The notes under the pieces were generated by a model. The model ran no database searches and was not told the DNA's origin. It saw nothing but the letters and a program-made list of their open reading frames with translations. Positions 18,422-27,390 of a DNA stretch of 36,793 nt are shown here, piece after piece (within the stretch, counting starts at the first letter, position 1; every line of letters begins with the position of its first letter). The stretch lies in NCBI GenBank assembly GCA_002420315.1, contig DIHU01000024.1, positions 1 to 36,793 on the forward strand. The letters run 5' to 3'. Made by a program: the position numbers and the translations under genes. This DNA comes from Akkermansiaceae bacterium UBA5688 (GTDB lineage: Bacteria; Verrucomicrobiota; Verrucomicrobiia; Verrucomicrobiales; Akkermansiaceae).

Positions 18422-19363
18422 TCACTTTTTGCTCTTTTCGAAAACCGACCGTTTGGAAACTGCACCCGGGAAAACCATCTTTACGCTGTAGAGAGATGTT
18501 CGAGCTGTGATGAAAAGAGTTTTGTAATCAGAACCTCCGAAGCAGACATTGGCTGGGTTCTGTGGAACTTTAATGGTTTCGATTTTTTTGCCCTCGGGGT
18601 CGTAGACCTGAACATTTCCCTGAGTCAGGTAGAGGTTTCCCTTCACATCGACGGCCATGCCGTCACTTCCTTCCTTAATTGTAAAAAGTTCTTCCCCAAT
18701 TGTTCCCTCGTCACTCAGGGCGTAGCAGGTCACAGTAGCAGGATAGTCATGATATTTGGAATCAGGGTGCCGCTTACTTCCCCCAGTATCTGCGACATAT
18801 AAGCGTGAAAAGTCGGGCGAGAATACAATGCCGTTGGGCATGGCTAAATTCTTGATCAGAGCTTCTACTTTTCCAGTTTTCGGATACAGCTTGTAGACCC
18901 AGTGCCCGGGGATTTCATGCGGTTCTCTTAGTCCCCAAGGTGGATCGGTAAACCAGAGGGTGCCGTCTTTCCAGACCGCGACATCATTGGGGGAGTTGAA
19001 GCGTTTGCCGTTGAATTTATCGGCTAAAATTGTCGCTCTCCCTTTTTTGTCGATACGAATGACATTTCGGGCACCGTGCTGGCAGGAAATAATATTCCCA
19101 TCTAGGTCTAGAATGTTGCCATTGGCACTTTCACTTTTTCGGAATTTGGATAGGCCACCCTCTTTTTTCCACTGCATGAGCATGCTGTTGGGAATATCGG
19201 AGAAAATAAGTTTTTGTTCATCGGGTAACCATACCGGGCCCTCAGTAAACTTCATTCCTTGGGCGAGTTTCTCAACTTTGGCATTGGGTTGAACCAGAGA
19301 TTGACCGGAAACGCTTATCGAGAAGGCAAAAATGTAGAGTAGGAGAGATGTGAGTCTTTTCAT
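18422..19363 (-). CDS. Exported SMP-30/gluconolactonase/LRE-like lactonase
   Basis: I choose the ATG at 19363 (313 aa) because it begins a Sec signal (MKRLTSLLLYIFAFSISVSG). The open frame up to 19435 would overlap the upstream gene and place charged residues before the signal. It is a six-bladed propeller of the SMP-30 family. Metal/catalytic candidates are Glu41 (FTEGPVW), Asn126 (NSPNDV), Asn177 (MPNG) and Asp192 (VADTGG), matching the Glu-Asn-Asn-Asp calcium site of gluconolactonases. NANGNILDLDGN-type and GSDGMAVDVKGNLYLTQG motifs are typical. It probably opens aldonolactones or similar lactones in the periplasm. It follows the other lactonase-like gene by 35 nt on the same strand, so they are probably co-transcribed. 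Confidence 0.9.
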   Translation of the reverse strand: MKRLTSLLLYIFAFSISVSGQSLVQPNAKVEKLAQGMKFTEGPVWLPDEQKLIFSDIPNSMLMQWKKEGGLSKFRKSESANGNILDLDGNIISCQHGARNVIRIDKKGRATILADKFNGKRFNSPNDVAVWKDGTLWFTDPPWGLREPHEIPGHWVYKLYPKTGKVEALIKNLAMPNGIVFSPDFSRLYVADTGGSKRHPDSKYHDYPATVTCYALSDEGTIGEELFTIKEGSDGMAVDVKGNLYLTQGNVQVYDPEGKKIETIKVPQNPANVCFGGSDYKTLFITARTSLYSVKMVFPGAVSKRSVFEKSKK

Positions 19364-19398
19364 GCTTGGTATTGGATCGTGATTAAAACTAGAAAATT

Positions 19399-20484
19399 CT
19401 ATCGGGTCACTAAATCTGACATTTTTGGGTCCCATGGGAGAGATTTAATTCTCATAAGATCCCCGTCTGGGGAAATTTGATAGGCGGTAAGGCTTGCCCC
19501 AGCAGTGGCGGACACGAGAAGAAATTTTCCGTCTGGTGAAAGAGTCAGTCCCCAGGGGATCCGGTCGGCCTTAGTTAGGCCAATAAACTCGGCCCGGCCG
19601 TCCTTCAGAATGCGGTAGCGGGAGATACGATTGAAATTCTGACTGTGGCCGCGAAGACCTGCGAAAAGAAATTTCCCATCCGGGGTGATGATGAGATCTG
19701 AAGCACTCAAGCCGATCTTAGACATGCCGGCAGGAAGGATGTTGATGTCCTGTGCGACCTTGAGTTCGCCGTTAATCTCACGGCGGTAAGATGAGAGTCC
19801 GATACCTTGTTCGTTACTAAAGTAAACCATGGGCAGGGTAGGGTGGTAGGCCATGTGTCGTGGGCCTGTTCCGAGGGGCGGCTTGGCGTTTTTGGTTTCG
19901 AGCGGAGTAACCTTTCCAGTCTTGCTGTCGTAGGCATATTGCAGGAGAGCAAGGTTTTCCTTAACATAGGGAACGTAAATGTTTTTTCCGTCGGGCGGAA
20001 GAAGGACGCAATGAGCTTCTCTTTTACCTTCGTCAATCGTTGTGACGGCTTTGCCGGGAATACCCTCTTGGTCGAGTGGGTAGACGTTGAGCCGTCCGTT
20101 TCTATAACTAACTCCGAGCAGATGTTTGTTTTCCTTATCGAGGCTCAGGAAGCAGGCGCCATCGTTAAAATTTACTCTTTCATGCTTCAGGTAAGATCCA
20201 TCGGCGTTCAAAAATACAACAGCCCCAGGGACCTTGCCGGGAGTCCCGTCCGTTGCAGTGATATAGAGTAATGGCTTGGTTGGGTGAGCTGTGATGACCT
20301 GGCCTGGGAAATTGAGTTCGACCTTCTTGGCTACCTTAAGTTCTAAGTTTTCTCTTTCGGGGATTGCCTCGACAACCCAAAGCAATTGTTCTTTAGAACT
20401 TGGGGAATAAACGTGAAAAGGTCTAGACCACGAACTTGGAATTAAGACGAGGAAAAGAAGGTATTTAGAAAGGTGTCGGCTCAT
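19399..20484 (-). CDS. Exported lactonase-family seven-bladed beta-propeller (YbhE/Pgl-like)
   Basis: This is a 361-residue protein with a Sec signal (MSRHLSKYLLFLVLIPSSWS). The repeats have the spacing of the 6-phosphogluconolactonase/3-carboxymuconate cyclase propeller family: GACFLSLDKENKHLLGVSYR, EAHCVLLPPDGKNIYVPY, GPRHMAYHPTLPMVYFSNE, SDLIITPDGKFLFAGLRG and PWGLTLSPDGKFLLVSATAG. Cytosolic members hydrolyse 6-phosphogluconolactone. A signal peptide makes that substrate unlikely here, and an extracytoplasmic sugar lactone or a purely structural role is possible. It is the first gene of a probable two-gene operon with the SMP-30-like gene and is divergent from the large lyase gene across 151 nt. 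There is no recognisable Shine-Dalgarno sequence before the ATG. Confidence 0.85.
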   Translation of the reverse strand: MSRHLSKYLLFLVLIPSSWSRPFHVYSPSSKEQLLWVVEAIPERENLELKVAKKVELNFPGQVITAHPTKPLLYITATDGTPGKVPGAVVFLNADGSYLKHERVNFNDGACFLSLDKENKHLLGVSYRNGRLNVYPLDQEGIPGKAVTTIDEGKREAHCVLLPPDGKNIYVPYVKENLALLQYAYDSKTGKVTPLETKNAKPPLGTGPRHMAYHPTLPMVYFSNEQGIGLSSYRREINGELKVAQDINILPAGMSKIGLSASDLIITPDGKFLFAGLRGHSQNFNRISRYRILKDGRAEFIGLTKADRIPWGLTLSPDGKFLLVSATAGASLTAYQISPDGDLMRIKSLPWDPKMSDLVTR

Positions 20485-20635
20485 TTTGATTTTACGGAAG
20501 ATGTAGTATTTTAGCTTTCTTAGAACTAATAGTTTATCATCGCTGCAATTGGAATTTGTTTGTGGTACTTATGAAAAGCGCAGCTAAGGAAGAAAGAGGG
20601 TTGTTTTTTCTTTTGAAGCAAATTTACTGATTTTT

Positions 20636-23600
20636 ATGAGCGTTCTCATGATATTTTTCGGATTAGCCTTTTTTAATCTTAAGGCTTTATGTCTTCGGGC
20701 GGGTTTTTCCAATGTGAGGTTCATCTCTTTTAATATAGCGACCAGTTTCGCTATTTTGGGGAGCTCTGTAATTGGGCAGGCTCAGATGCTTCATGGACTT
20801 GCTGGTGGCCAAATACCTAAGGGTTCAGAGCGCGAACGCGATCTCAAACCATGGCTCCATCTCGGCAGCCAAATCCACGAAAAAGAAGGCCTCAATCTAC
20901 CAGGCGAATGGAAAGGATTCGACGCTCAGAGGTCTATCACGATACCGGCAAGTGCTCTCTTTACTGCTAACCAGCATCATGACTGGTCTAGGCACTATGG
21001 CCTGCGGCTGGAGATTGTTGCGGGCGAAGGCCGTTCTTTCCATGGGGAAGTCATCGTTCACACACCAGAACGTGAAGCTAAATCTAGTTACCGTACTACT
21101 GCACCCGTAACAAGTAGAGCCAGGTTCAGTTTCGTTGGATCAAATCAATCGGAAGTTATCGATCTTCCGTTTACTGCCTTTGATAAGTTTTATCCTTTCG
21201 GCGAAACTTTTCGTCAAATTCAAAAGGTTGAGATCCGTGGCAGGTTCGCCGACAACAAAAGTGGCTCTATCAGTGTGCCAAGCGTTCGAGTAATCGCGGC
21301 CCCGCGCTTGAAACTTTTTTCAGAAGTTCGATCGGCGGCTGGGGAAGAAAATGCTGATCTCAAATACAAGCTCCAAGTGATGAATTGCTCCGATCGTTTG
21401 CAGTCTGTCAACCTTGCACATAATGCTTACAGCAAACACGTGATGTTCGCTTCGGTTGAACCAAATGAACTCACATTGGAATCAGGGGAAACTAAAGCTG
21501 TAACAATTAGTGTGAACGTCACTGATCGAGTTCCACCAGGCGGTCGCGAACGCCAAAAAATCATAGCACTTGCTAATGGCCAACTCGGGGGCGAAATCGA
21601 GTTTATTACAGCCCGGAAACTTCCTCACCCATACCTTGTTCATACACCAAAGCGTTGGCAGGAAATACGCGAAAAAATCGATAACTACGGATGGGCGAAG
21701 AAAGCGGCCCAGCGTTACCTCAAACATGAGGCTAAAGATAATCGGCCAGGATCACGCTGGCCCTATGCCGTCGCTTGGCAAATCTCCCGCGATAAAAAAT
21801 ACGCCGAGCTTGCAAAGCCAGGCGTGCATTTCGAAGTCGGTGGGAAAGATCTCATTCAAGCTTGTGAAATTTACGATATGATTGCTGATTCTGGAGTATT
21901 CACTGATGATGATCACGCCCGTATTAAATTAGAGATGCGCGAGCGTATGCATGGAATCAGCTTAAGCGGCGTTGCTAATCTTGAGCTCCAGCAAGCACGG
22001 TGTGGTTTTACTCTAGCTTTGACGGTGCAAGATTTCGCTTGGTTTGAGCATTTTCTTTACGCCACGGATGGGGTTTACGATAACATTGCCAATGGGATCA
22101 TGCCAGATGGCTGGTGGTATGAGGGTTCAGTCAACTATAACGTCTGGGTTTCACGTTATATCTGTAAAATGGCACTCGCTGCTGAACCCTTCGGTGTTAA
22201 TATGATCGATCAATATTTCGTCCCAGGGTACTCCAAGGAATTCCGCCGCCTCACAGACGAGGTAGAGACTCGGAAGCAGGAATTTGGAGGTAAGCCATTC
22301 CAAAAGTTTGGTAAGCACCCGGTGCCACATATCACTCTGGATCAGTTGTGGGACTCATTCATTGATCACCTCTCACACGACGGGCAAATTTACGCAGCCA
22401 ATGATGGTGGCGAGTGGAGTCTTACGTCCGACGAAGGTTTTGAGATTGCTTATATGATGTGGCGAAAGCCGGCCTTCGCCGCTCTCGTAAAGCGCCGTGG
22501 AGAGGGCGGGAGAAGCCTGTTATACGGTGTGCCGGAGCTGCCAGACGAGACACCTGAAATTGGCATTCGATCGGCCTACTCTGATGGCATTGGTTTCATC
22601 ACTTTGCGCTCTCAAACACCAGGTCGGCACCCGAGCGAACAGATTGAGATGAGCCTAAAATATGGAACCCATGGTGCTTATCATGGGCACTTTGATCGCA
22701 CCAACTTCAACTCTATGCGCCGCTACGACCGAAGCTTTTATTCTAGCGGGCATGGTTTGTGGTATTCCTACGCGAGCTTTATGTATGGAATGTTCGTTCA
22801 ATCGTCAGCCAATCATAACATGGTAGTCGTGGATGGTCGGAATCAGGAGGCTGTCGAATCGCGTCGTCTCCTTTTTCATTCGGGTCCAAAAATGCAAGCC
22901 GCAGCTGTCGAGACTGAAGCCCGGTGGTCATGTCCACCCTACCTCGGATTACAAATGCGACGTCCAAACCGTAAGGAAGATGAAAGTGCTATTCTTAGCG
23001 GCCGAGAGCGTCTTGCCGCCGAAGACGTCTTTATGCCGGCTGCGACTGATTCAGAGGGCAAAGAAATTGAAGTCGCTGACATCGGCGACTGGACGGAACG
23101 TATCCTCCAGCGTCGTTTAGCAATCGTTACTGATCATTACATTGTTCTCGCCGATTATCTTGAAGGCAAAGAAGAACATACTTTTGATAACTTGCTTCAA
23201 ATACGTGGTTTCCAAAATATCGAAGGTGAGGGAGTCCAAAAAACGCGTCATACGGAGCAGATGGGAACGGATCCTCGCTTAGCCACCCAGCTGATCACGA
23301 ATTGTCAATGGTGGGAAAAAGACGGCACTTCTAGAACACGCTTCCGCACTATCTTCGATGAAAAATCCCATCTCAACTGGCGAACTCTTAAGGGCAAAAA
23401 AGGCGATCTTTATGCCGATGTCTACTCCGCTTGGCCAAAAAACTCAGAGATTATGGTGGGTTCAGCGCCTGAAGTTCGTAGTCGAGCCGGGTGGGCAAAA
23501 TTCAGCATCGAGATCGATGGGGAAGTTCTCGCCGAGGACGAGTTCTCACCATGGATTCTTGGTCGCAAAAAAATTGAACTCGAAATCCCAAAGCATGCCA

Positions 23601-24241
23601 AAATTCTAACTTTGAAAACCCAAAACGAAGACCGTCGCAAGGGCGGAGGTTTCATTTTAGGCAAGGGTGACTGTCTTTTCTGGGGAGGCGGTCAACTTCT
23701 CCTCTCTAACGGAGAGAGACTTCAATTTTCGGAGCTCCAAAAACAGGGAAAGCTTACTTTTAACGGTATCCGTACAAACGTAGATGGCCGACCAGATATT
23801 GAAAAAATTCAAACTGGTGAAGACTATGGAGCTGGCCCCGTTGTTATTGCGGGTAAACCATTTCGAGAGTCTCTTCCTGCCCAACCAAATGGTAAAGGTG
23901 AAGTCCGGATCGATTTGTCGAATTTGAATGCTAACGGTTTAAGCGTCGAGTTTGGCGCGGACTACCCTCAGGGCCAAGTTTCTAAATATCAACGGCATAC
24001 TTTCAGCGTAAGAAGTAAGGGGGAGTCTGCTCAATTTCTTACTGTGATAGAGCCATTTGAGGAAGAGAGTTCTTCTATGATTAAAGCCGTTGAGGCGCTG
24101 TCGGCAACCGAGCTTAAGGTATCATTGAAGGATGGAAGACAGCACCGAATTTCAATCAAAGGTCTGCATCGCGAAGATAAGCCAAGCGTTAGTTTTAAAG
24201 AATTCAAAGCGGGCAAGGTTCTTGCCGAGGAGAAAAGCTAA
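20636..24241 (+). CDS. Large exported heparinase II/III-superfamily protein (putative polysaccharide lyase)
   Basis: This is a 1201-residue protein. Two hydrophobic stretches lie near the N-terminus (residues 4-20 and 29-50). The ATG at 20636 gives a long leader; a GTG at 20714 would give a more standard signal ending near VIGQAQ, so the start is uncertain. Residues 55-325 look like beta-sandwich, possibly carbohydrate-binding. Residues 335-640 are helical, as in the alpha/alpha toroid of alginate, heparin and chondroitin lyases, with GWWYEGSVNYNVW (492-504). A heparinase II/III-like beta-sandwich follows with KYGTHGAYHGHFDRTNF (675-691; His683, His685, Asp687) and ANHNMVVVDGRNQ (725-737). 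Known lyases of this group cleave uronate-containing glycans by beta-elimination. The protein is unusually long, with several hundred extra C-terminal residues. The substrate is not inferable. Confidence 0.82.
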   Translation: MSVLMIFFGLAFFNLKALCLRAGFSNVRFISFNIATSFAILGSSVIGQAQMLHGLAGGQIPKGSERERDLKPWLHLGSQIHEKEGLNLPGEWKGFDAQRSITIPASALFTANQHHDWSRHYGLRLEIVAGEGRSFHGEVIVHTPEREAKSSYRTTAPVTSRARFSFVGSNQSEVIDLPFTAFDKFYPFGETFRQIQKVEIRGRFADNKSGSISVPSVRVIAAPRLKLFSEVRSAAGEENADLKYKLQVMNCSDRLQSVNLAHNAYSKHVMFASVEPNELTLESGETKAVTISVNVTDRVPPGGRERQKIIALANGQLGGEIEFITARKLPHPYLVHTPKRWQEIREKIDNYGWAKKAAQRYLKHEAKDNRPGSRWPYAVAWQISRDKKYAELAKPGVHFEVGGKDLIQACEIYDMIADSGVFTDDDHARIKLEMRERMHGISLSGVANLELQQARCGFTLALTVQDFAWFEHFLYATDGVYDNIANGIMPDGWWYEGSVNYNVWVSRYICKMALAAEPFGVNMIDQYFVPGYSKEFRRLTDEVETRKQEFGGKPFQKFGKHPVPHITLDQLWDSFIDHLSHDGQIYAANDGGEWSLTSDEGFEIAYMMWRKPAFAALVKRRGEGGRSLLYGVPELPDETPEIGIRSAYSDGIGFITLRSQTPGRHPSEQIEMSLKYGTHGAYHGHFDRTNFNSMRRYDRSFYSSGHGLWYSYASFMYGMFVQSSANHNMVVVDGRNQEAVESRRLLFHSGPKMQAAAVETEARWSCPPYLGLQMRRPNRKEDESAILSGRERLAAEDVFMPAATDSEGKEIEVADIGDWTERILQRRLAIVTDHYIVLADYLEGKEEHTFDNLLQIRGFQNIEGEGVQKTRHTEQMGTDPRLATQLITNCQWWEKDGTSRTRFRTIFDEKSHLNWRTLKGKKGDLYADVYSAWPKNSEIMVGSAPEVRSRAGWAKFSIEIDGEVLAEDEFSPWILGRKKIELEIPKHAKILTLKTQNEDRRKGGGFILGKGDCLFWGGGQLLLSNGERLQFSELQKQGKLTFNGIRTNVDGRPDIEKIQTGEDYGAGPVVIAGKPFRESLPAQPNGKGEVRIDLSNLNANGLSVEFGADYPQGQVSKYQRHTFSVRSKGESAQFLTVIEPFEEESSSMIKAVEALSATELKVSLKDGRQHRISIKGLHREDKPSVSFKEFKAGKVLAEEKS

Positions 24242-24477
24242 GGATCGAATACTTAACTCGGACTGGATTCTATACTGTTGGCAATTTCCTGCAGGTTAGA
24301 AAGGGAAAGAATGTGTTGATTGTGTGCCCCGTATTTTGATTGTTTTTTCGATTCACCCAAAAAAAATTAAGGCATGAGCGGGTAATAGGCGGATCGATTT
24401 TCCTTTTCTCTCTTTTTCGACACGACCAACCTCCTGAAATTAAACTTAATCTCAAATCAATGAGATTCCCTAGCACA

Positions 24478-25911
24478 ATGAATCTATCCTATTTAATCGC
24501 TCCTGAAGCTCTTTTTGTTCACTGCTCTATCGCTCGAACTTTCGTCCTATCGTTAATGGTGTCTATAGGGTTGTCCTCAGCAAATGAAGAGGATCCGGTT
24601 GATCCGCTCACCGTTAATGATTGGCCGCAGTACCTCGGACCACAGCGTGACACGATCTGGCGGGAGGAGGGAGTAGCACTCGAATTTTCGAAGCATCAGC
24701 CAAAGCTCCTTTGGTCGGCCCCACTTGGGAGTGGTTATTCCGGCCCGGCGGTGGCAAACGGACGCGTTTATGTAATGGACCGACAGGCAAAACCCTACAA
24801 ACCGAAAGACTTGAAGCCAGGAACCAATCTCAATTTCGTACGGGCTACGATTCCGGGAACGGAACGAATTGTTTGTCTCGATGAGGAGAGTGGTAAACTG
24901 TTGTGGAGCGATATTTATGAAGCCAACTATACGAGCGTTTTTCCTTACGCTATTGGTCCTCGTACTACGCCGCTGGTTGATGATGGGATGGTATACACGC
25001 TCGGTGCGGAAGGGGCCCTGCATGCTTATGATGCTGAGCATGGAATGCTGATTTGGAGGAAGAATCTTATAAGCGAATATAAGTTTGAAACCCCGCTTTG
25101 GGGAACATCCGCTCATCCGCTTATAGATGGAGAGCTTCTTATTTGCATTGTTGGGGGTGAGAATAGTACAGTAGTAGCCTTTGATAAGAAGACCGGAGAG
25201 GAGAAGTGGAAAGCGCTGAATGCTCGATCCCCTGGTTATAGTACACCCGTGATCGAGACAGTGAGCGGGCATCGGCAACTCTTGGTATGGGATGCTGAAA
25301 ATGTGAACGGATTAGACCCCAAAACTGGCGAAGTATTCTGGTCTGTGGAGTTCAAACCTGAATATGGAATGGCAGTTGGAGCTCCCCGTGTCTGGAAGGA
25401 CCTCGTCTATGTCATGGGCTTCAATGGGAAGTCCGCTGCGATCCGGGTGGATTCGGAAGGGAGGTCTGCAAAGGTGGCGTGGGGCCGAGATCTGCGTAAG
25501 GGGGTAGCAGGTGTAATGAACACTGCCTATGTGCGGGACGGCTTCGTTTATTCAGGTGGCCGTAAGGGGCTCTTTCGTTGCATTGAGATCGAAACTGGCA
25601 GGCGAGTTTGGGCCGCCGAGGAGCCACTTCGGAAGGCTGATGGGTCGGGACGGGGACCATGGTTGCAAGCCTTTACTGTCCATCATGAACCTTCGGGGCG
25701 AACACTCATTTTCAACGACCACGGTGAGATGATCGTGGCCGAGCTATCACCGAAAAAATATCACGAGGTGTCTCGCATGAGTATCATTGATCCCACCCAC
25801 ACTGTATCAGGGCGCCTCTTAGTTTGGTCTCATCCCGCTCTAGCAAACAAGCGATTATACTGCCGCAACGATAAGGAAATTCGGTGTTGGGATTTGTCTG
25901 GAGGAGAGTAA
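24478..25911 (+). CDS. Exported PQQ-type (BamB-like) beta-propeller protein
   Basis: I place the start at the ATG at 24478 (477 aa), just before a signal-like segment (RTFVLSLMVSIGLSSA). An ATG at 24460 is nearly as good, and the frame is open from a TTG at 24340. The mature protein begins NDWPQYLGPQRD, the usual opening of PVC PQQ-like propellers. Blades carry the tryptophan-docking repeat, e.g. CLDEESGKLLWS, LHAYDAEHGMLIW, VAFDKKTGEEKWK, GLDPKTGEVFWS and CIEIETGRRVWA. Members are either quinoprotein dehydrogenases or non-catalytic scaffolds. The length is short for a PQQ alcohol dehydrogenase and I see no cysteine-pair signature, so a scaffold or binding role is more likely. It lies 236 nt downstream of the lyase gene on the same strand, possibly co-regulated. 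Confidence 0.87.
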   Translation: MNLSYLIAPEALFVHCSIARTFVLSLMVSIGLSSANEEDPVDPLTVNDWPQYLGPQRDTIWREEGVALEFSKHQPKLLWSAPLGSGYSGPAVANGRVYVMDRQAKPYKPKDLKPGTNLNFVRATIPGTERIVCLDEESGKLLWSDIYEANYTSVFPYAIGPRTTPLVDDGMVYTLGAEGALHAYDAEHGMLIWRKNLISEYKFETPLWGTSAHPLIDGELLICIVGGENSTVVAFDKKTGEEKWKALNARSPGYSTPVIETVSGHRQLLVWDAENVNGLDPKTGEVFWSVEFKPEYGMAVGAPRVWKDLVYVMGFNGKSAAIRVDSEGRSAKVAWGRDLRKGVAGVMNTAYVRDGFVYSGGRKGLFRCIEIETGRRVWAAEEPLRKADGSGRGPWLQAFTVHHEPSGRTLIFNDHGEMIVAELSPKKYHEVSRMSIIDPTHTVSGRLLVWSHPALANKRLYCRNDKEIRCWDLSGGE

Positions 25912-25992
25912 GAAAGGCCTTTGTAAAGGCTCTCTAAATCAAGTTCGAATTCCTAATTTAGCCTTTTCCCTTTTAATATTTTTATTGGTCGA

Positions 25993-27219
25993 TTAATAGC
26001 CTTGTTTTATATTAACACTGACTAATCGTGGGGCAACTCGTCCGAGTTCCTTTCCATTTTTATCATAAATTACGGCAACCGCAGTATAGCTTCCGGGCGC
26101 GGTTAGATCCGCTGGCCAAGTCGTAACCTTCCTCGAGAAATTGGGGTCTGATCCGAGTATTTCTGTTTCTCTCGCTTCAAATTCACCTAGCAACTTTCCT
26201 GATAAATCGGAGACTTGAAACATGATCTTTCCAATCTTTTCTAAATGATTTACTGGCAGCGCGATGCGAGCTTGAACTTTTGGCTTTCCTCCTTGAGACC
26301 ATGCTGTGTCGATTCGAATGGGCATCATCACTGGCGCACATTTTTCCCAGTGGTCTTTCTGAAGGGTGTCGACAAGTTGGACGCGTGCCAAGTTGCCTGG
26401 CTGAGCGACCGATAGTGGACTCCCAAAAATAAAGCTTCGATAGGACCTCTGAGAACCGTCACTGTAGGATAATTCTGCATCGATTCCGATAACCTCATTT
26501 ATCTTCGGCGTGAAGTTAGGAAAGTTTACCCAAGGTAACTTGAACTCCACTTCCAAACCTCGTTCCCATCGGCGGGCGCTTACCTCGACGCCAGTTTTTG
26601 CAATGGCATCAAGATAGCCAGGGCGAAGACAAAAGCGTGGGTTAAGCTCAGCTTTTCTCATAGCCGTCCAAAAACAATGGACGGCTCCCTTTCCCCATTT
26701 CTGATCACGGAAGGTGGAATCACGGCGTGTGTCAAAATACCATTCAACGGCATCTCCCTCCCAAAGAGGGTCGACAGGCGAAAAGATTTTTTCGTCTAGA
26801 GTCCGCAGCCCTACGTAGAAGGCCTCGTTGTCCCAGAGGTAGAAAAACTGAGCTGGCCGATTGTTCTGGTCCGGATGGAAATACTCGACCGGAGTGCAAA
26901 CGGCTGTCGCGAATTCGTCGAGATTTCCATCAATCGTAATGGGTGTTTTGGCGCGGGTAACAGCCAAGCGGACCCCAGCTTTAAGAGGGGTTAATGTGCC
27001 CTTACTGGAGCTATCTTTGTCGAGGTTCTGCTGAATCCACTTGGCTAGGGTGCCACTGCCACGTCCATAGCCGCCAGGCAAGGGGCGCAGGTCTCTGGTT
27101 TGGCGAAGCGGTGGGTCACCCCAATGAGCTGGGAACTCCTTACCGTTGGGCGCCTTCGCGGCATTCAGGACGGGCAAAAGTATCAGAGTGATTAGGAGGA
27201 AAATCTTTCTAAGGTTCAT
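25993..27219 (-). CDS. Exported CBM9/DOMON-like carbohydrate-binding family protein
   Basis: This is a 408-residue protein with a Sec signal (MNLRKIFLLITLILLPVLNAAKA). Residues 32-65 contain HWGDPPLRQTRDLRPLPGGY and SGTLAKWIQ, a short motif that I recall in several unrelated PVC exported proteins. Residues 90-290 form a CBM9-like sandwich that starts ITIDGNLDEF and includes FFYLWDNEAFYVGLR and GLEVEFKLPW. The last 100 residues form another sandwich ending APRLVSVNI. CBM9-like domains bind sugars or heme. Here the protein may present a glycan to the neighbouring enzymes; this is inference. An AAGGAG lies 15 nt before the ATG, farther away than usual. It is on the same strand as the sialidase-like gene but 171 nt away, so a separate transcript is possible. 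Confidence 0.85.
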   Translation of the reverse strand: MNLRKIFLLITLILLPVLNAAKAPNGKEFPAHWGDPPLRQTRDLRPLPGGYGRGSGTLAKWIQQNLDKDSSSKGTLTPLKAGVRLAVTRAKTPITIDGNLDEFATAVCTPVEYFHPDQNNRPAQFFYLWDNEAFYVGLRTLDEKIFSPVDPLWEGDAVEWYFDTRRDSTFRDQKWGKGAVHCFWTAMRKAELNPRFCLRPGYLDAIAKTGVEVSARRWERGLEVEFKLPWVNFPNFTPKINEVIGIDAELSYSDGSQRSYRSFIFGSPLSVAQPGNLARVQLVDTLQKDHWEKCAPVMMPIRIDTAWSQGGKPKVQARIALPVNHLEKIGKIMFQVSDLSGKLLGEFEARETEILGSDPNFSRKVTTWPADLTAPGSYTAVAVIYDKNGKELGRVAPRLVSVNIKQGY

Positions 27220-27390
27220 GGATCTGCTTTAGCACTCCTTATCAGGATAGATTCTAGGTTGCTAGCAGGAAGCTGTTTTATGCAGGTTAGGAGAACAAAG
27301 TTATTACGGTATAGCGCAAGAGACTCAGCACTTTTTTATAATGGTATTGGAACTACACGCCGAGGCGAATGGTTTCTGACGGCCGAGAAG

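Noticed and set aside
19364..19435. Upstream extension of the SMP-30-like gene to 19435
   Set aside because: It overlaps the preceding gene and hides the signal peptide that starts at 19363.
24577..25278. Open frame of 233 codons on the minus strand inside the PQQ-type propeller gene
   Set aside because: It is fully antisense to a gene with clear repeats; there is no signal, domain or start context.
25916..25931. GCCTTT-gt-AAAGGC repeat just after the PQQ-type propeller gene as a terminator
   Set aside because: The 2-nt loop forces a 4-bp stem, and no T-run follows on either strand.
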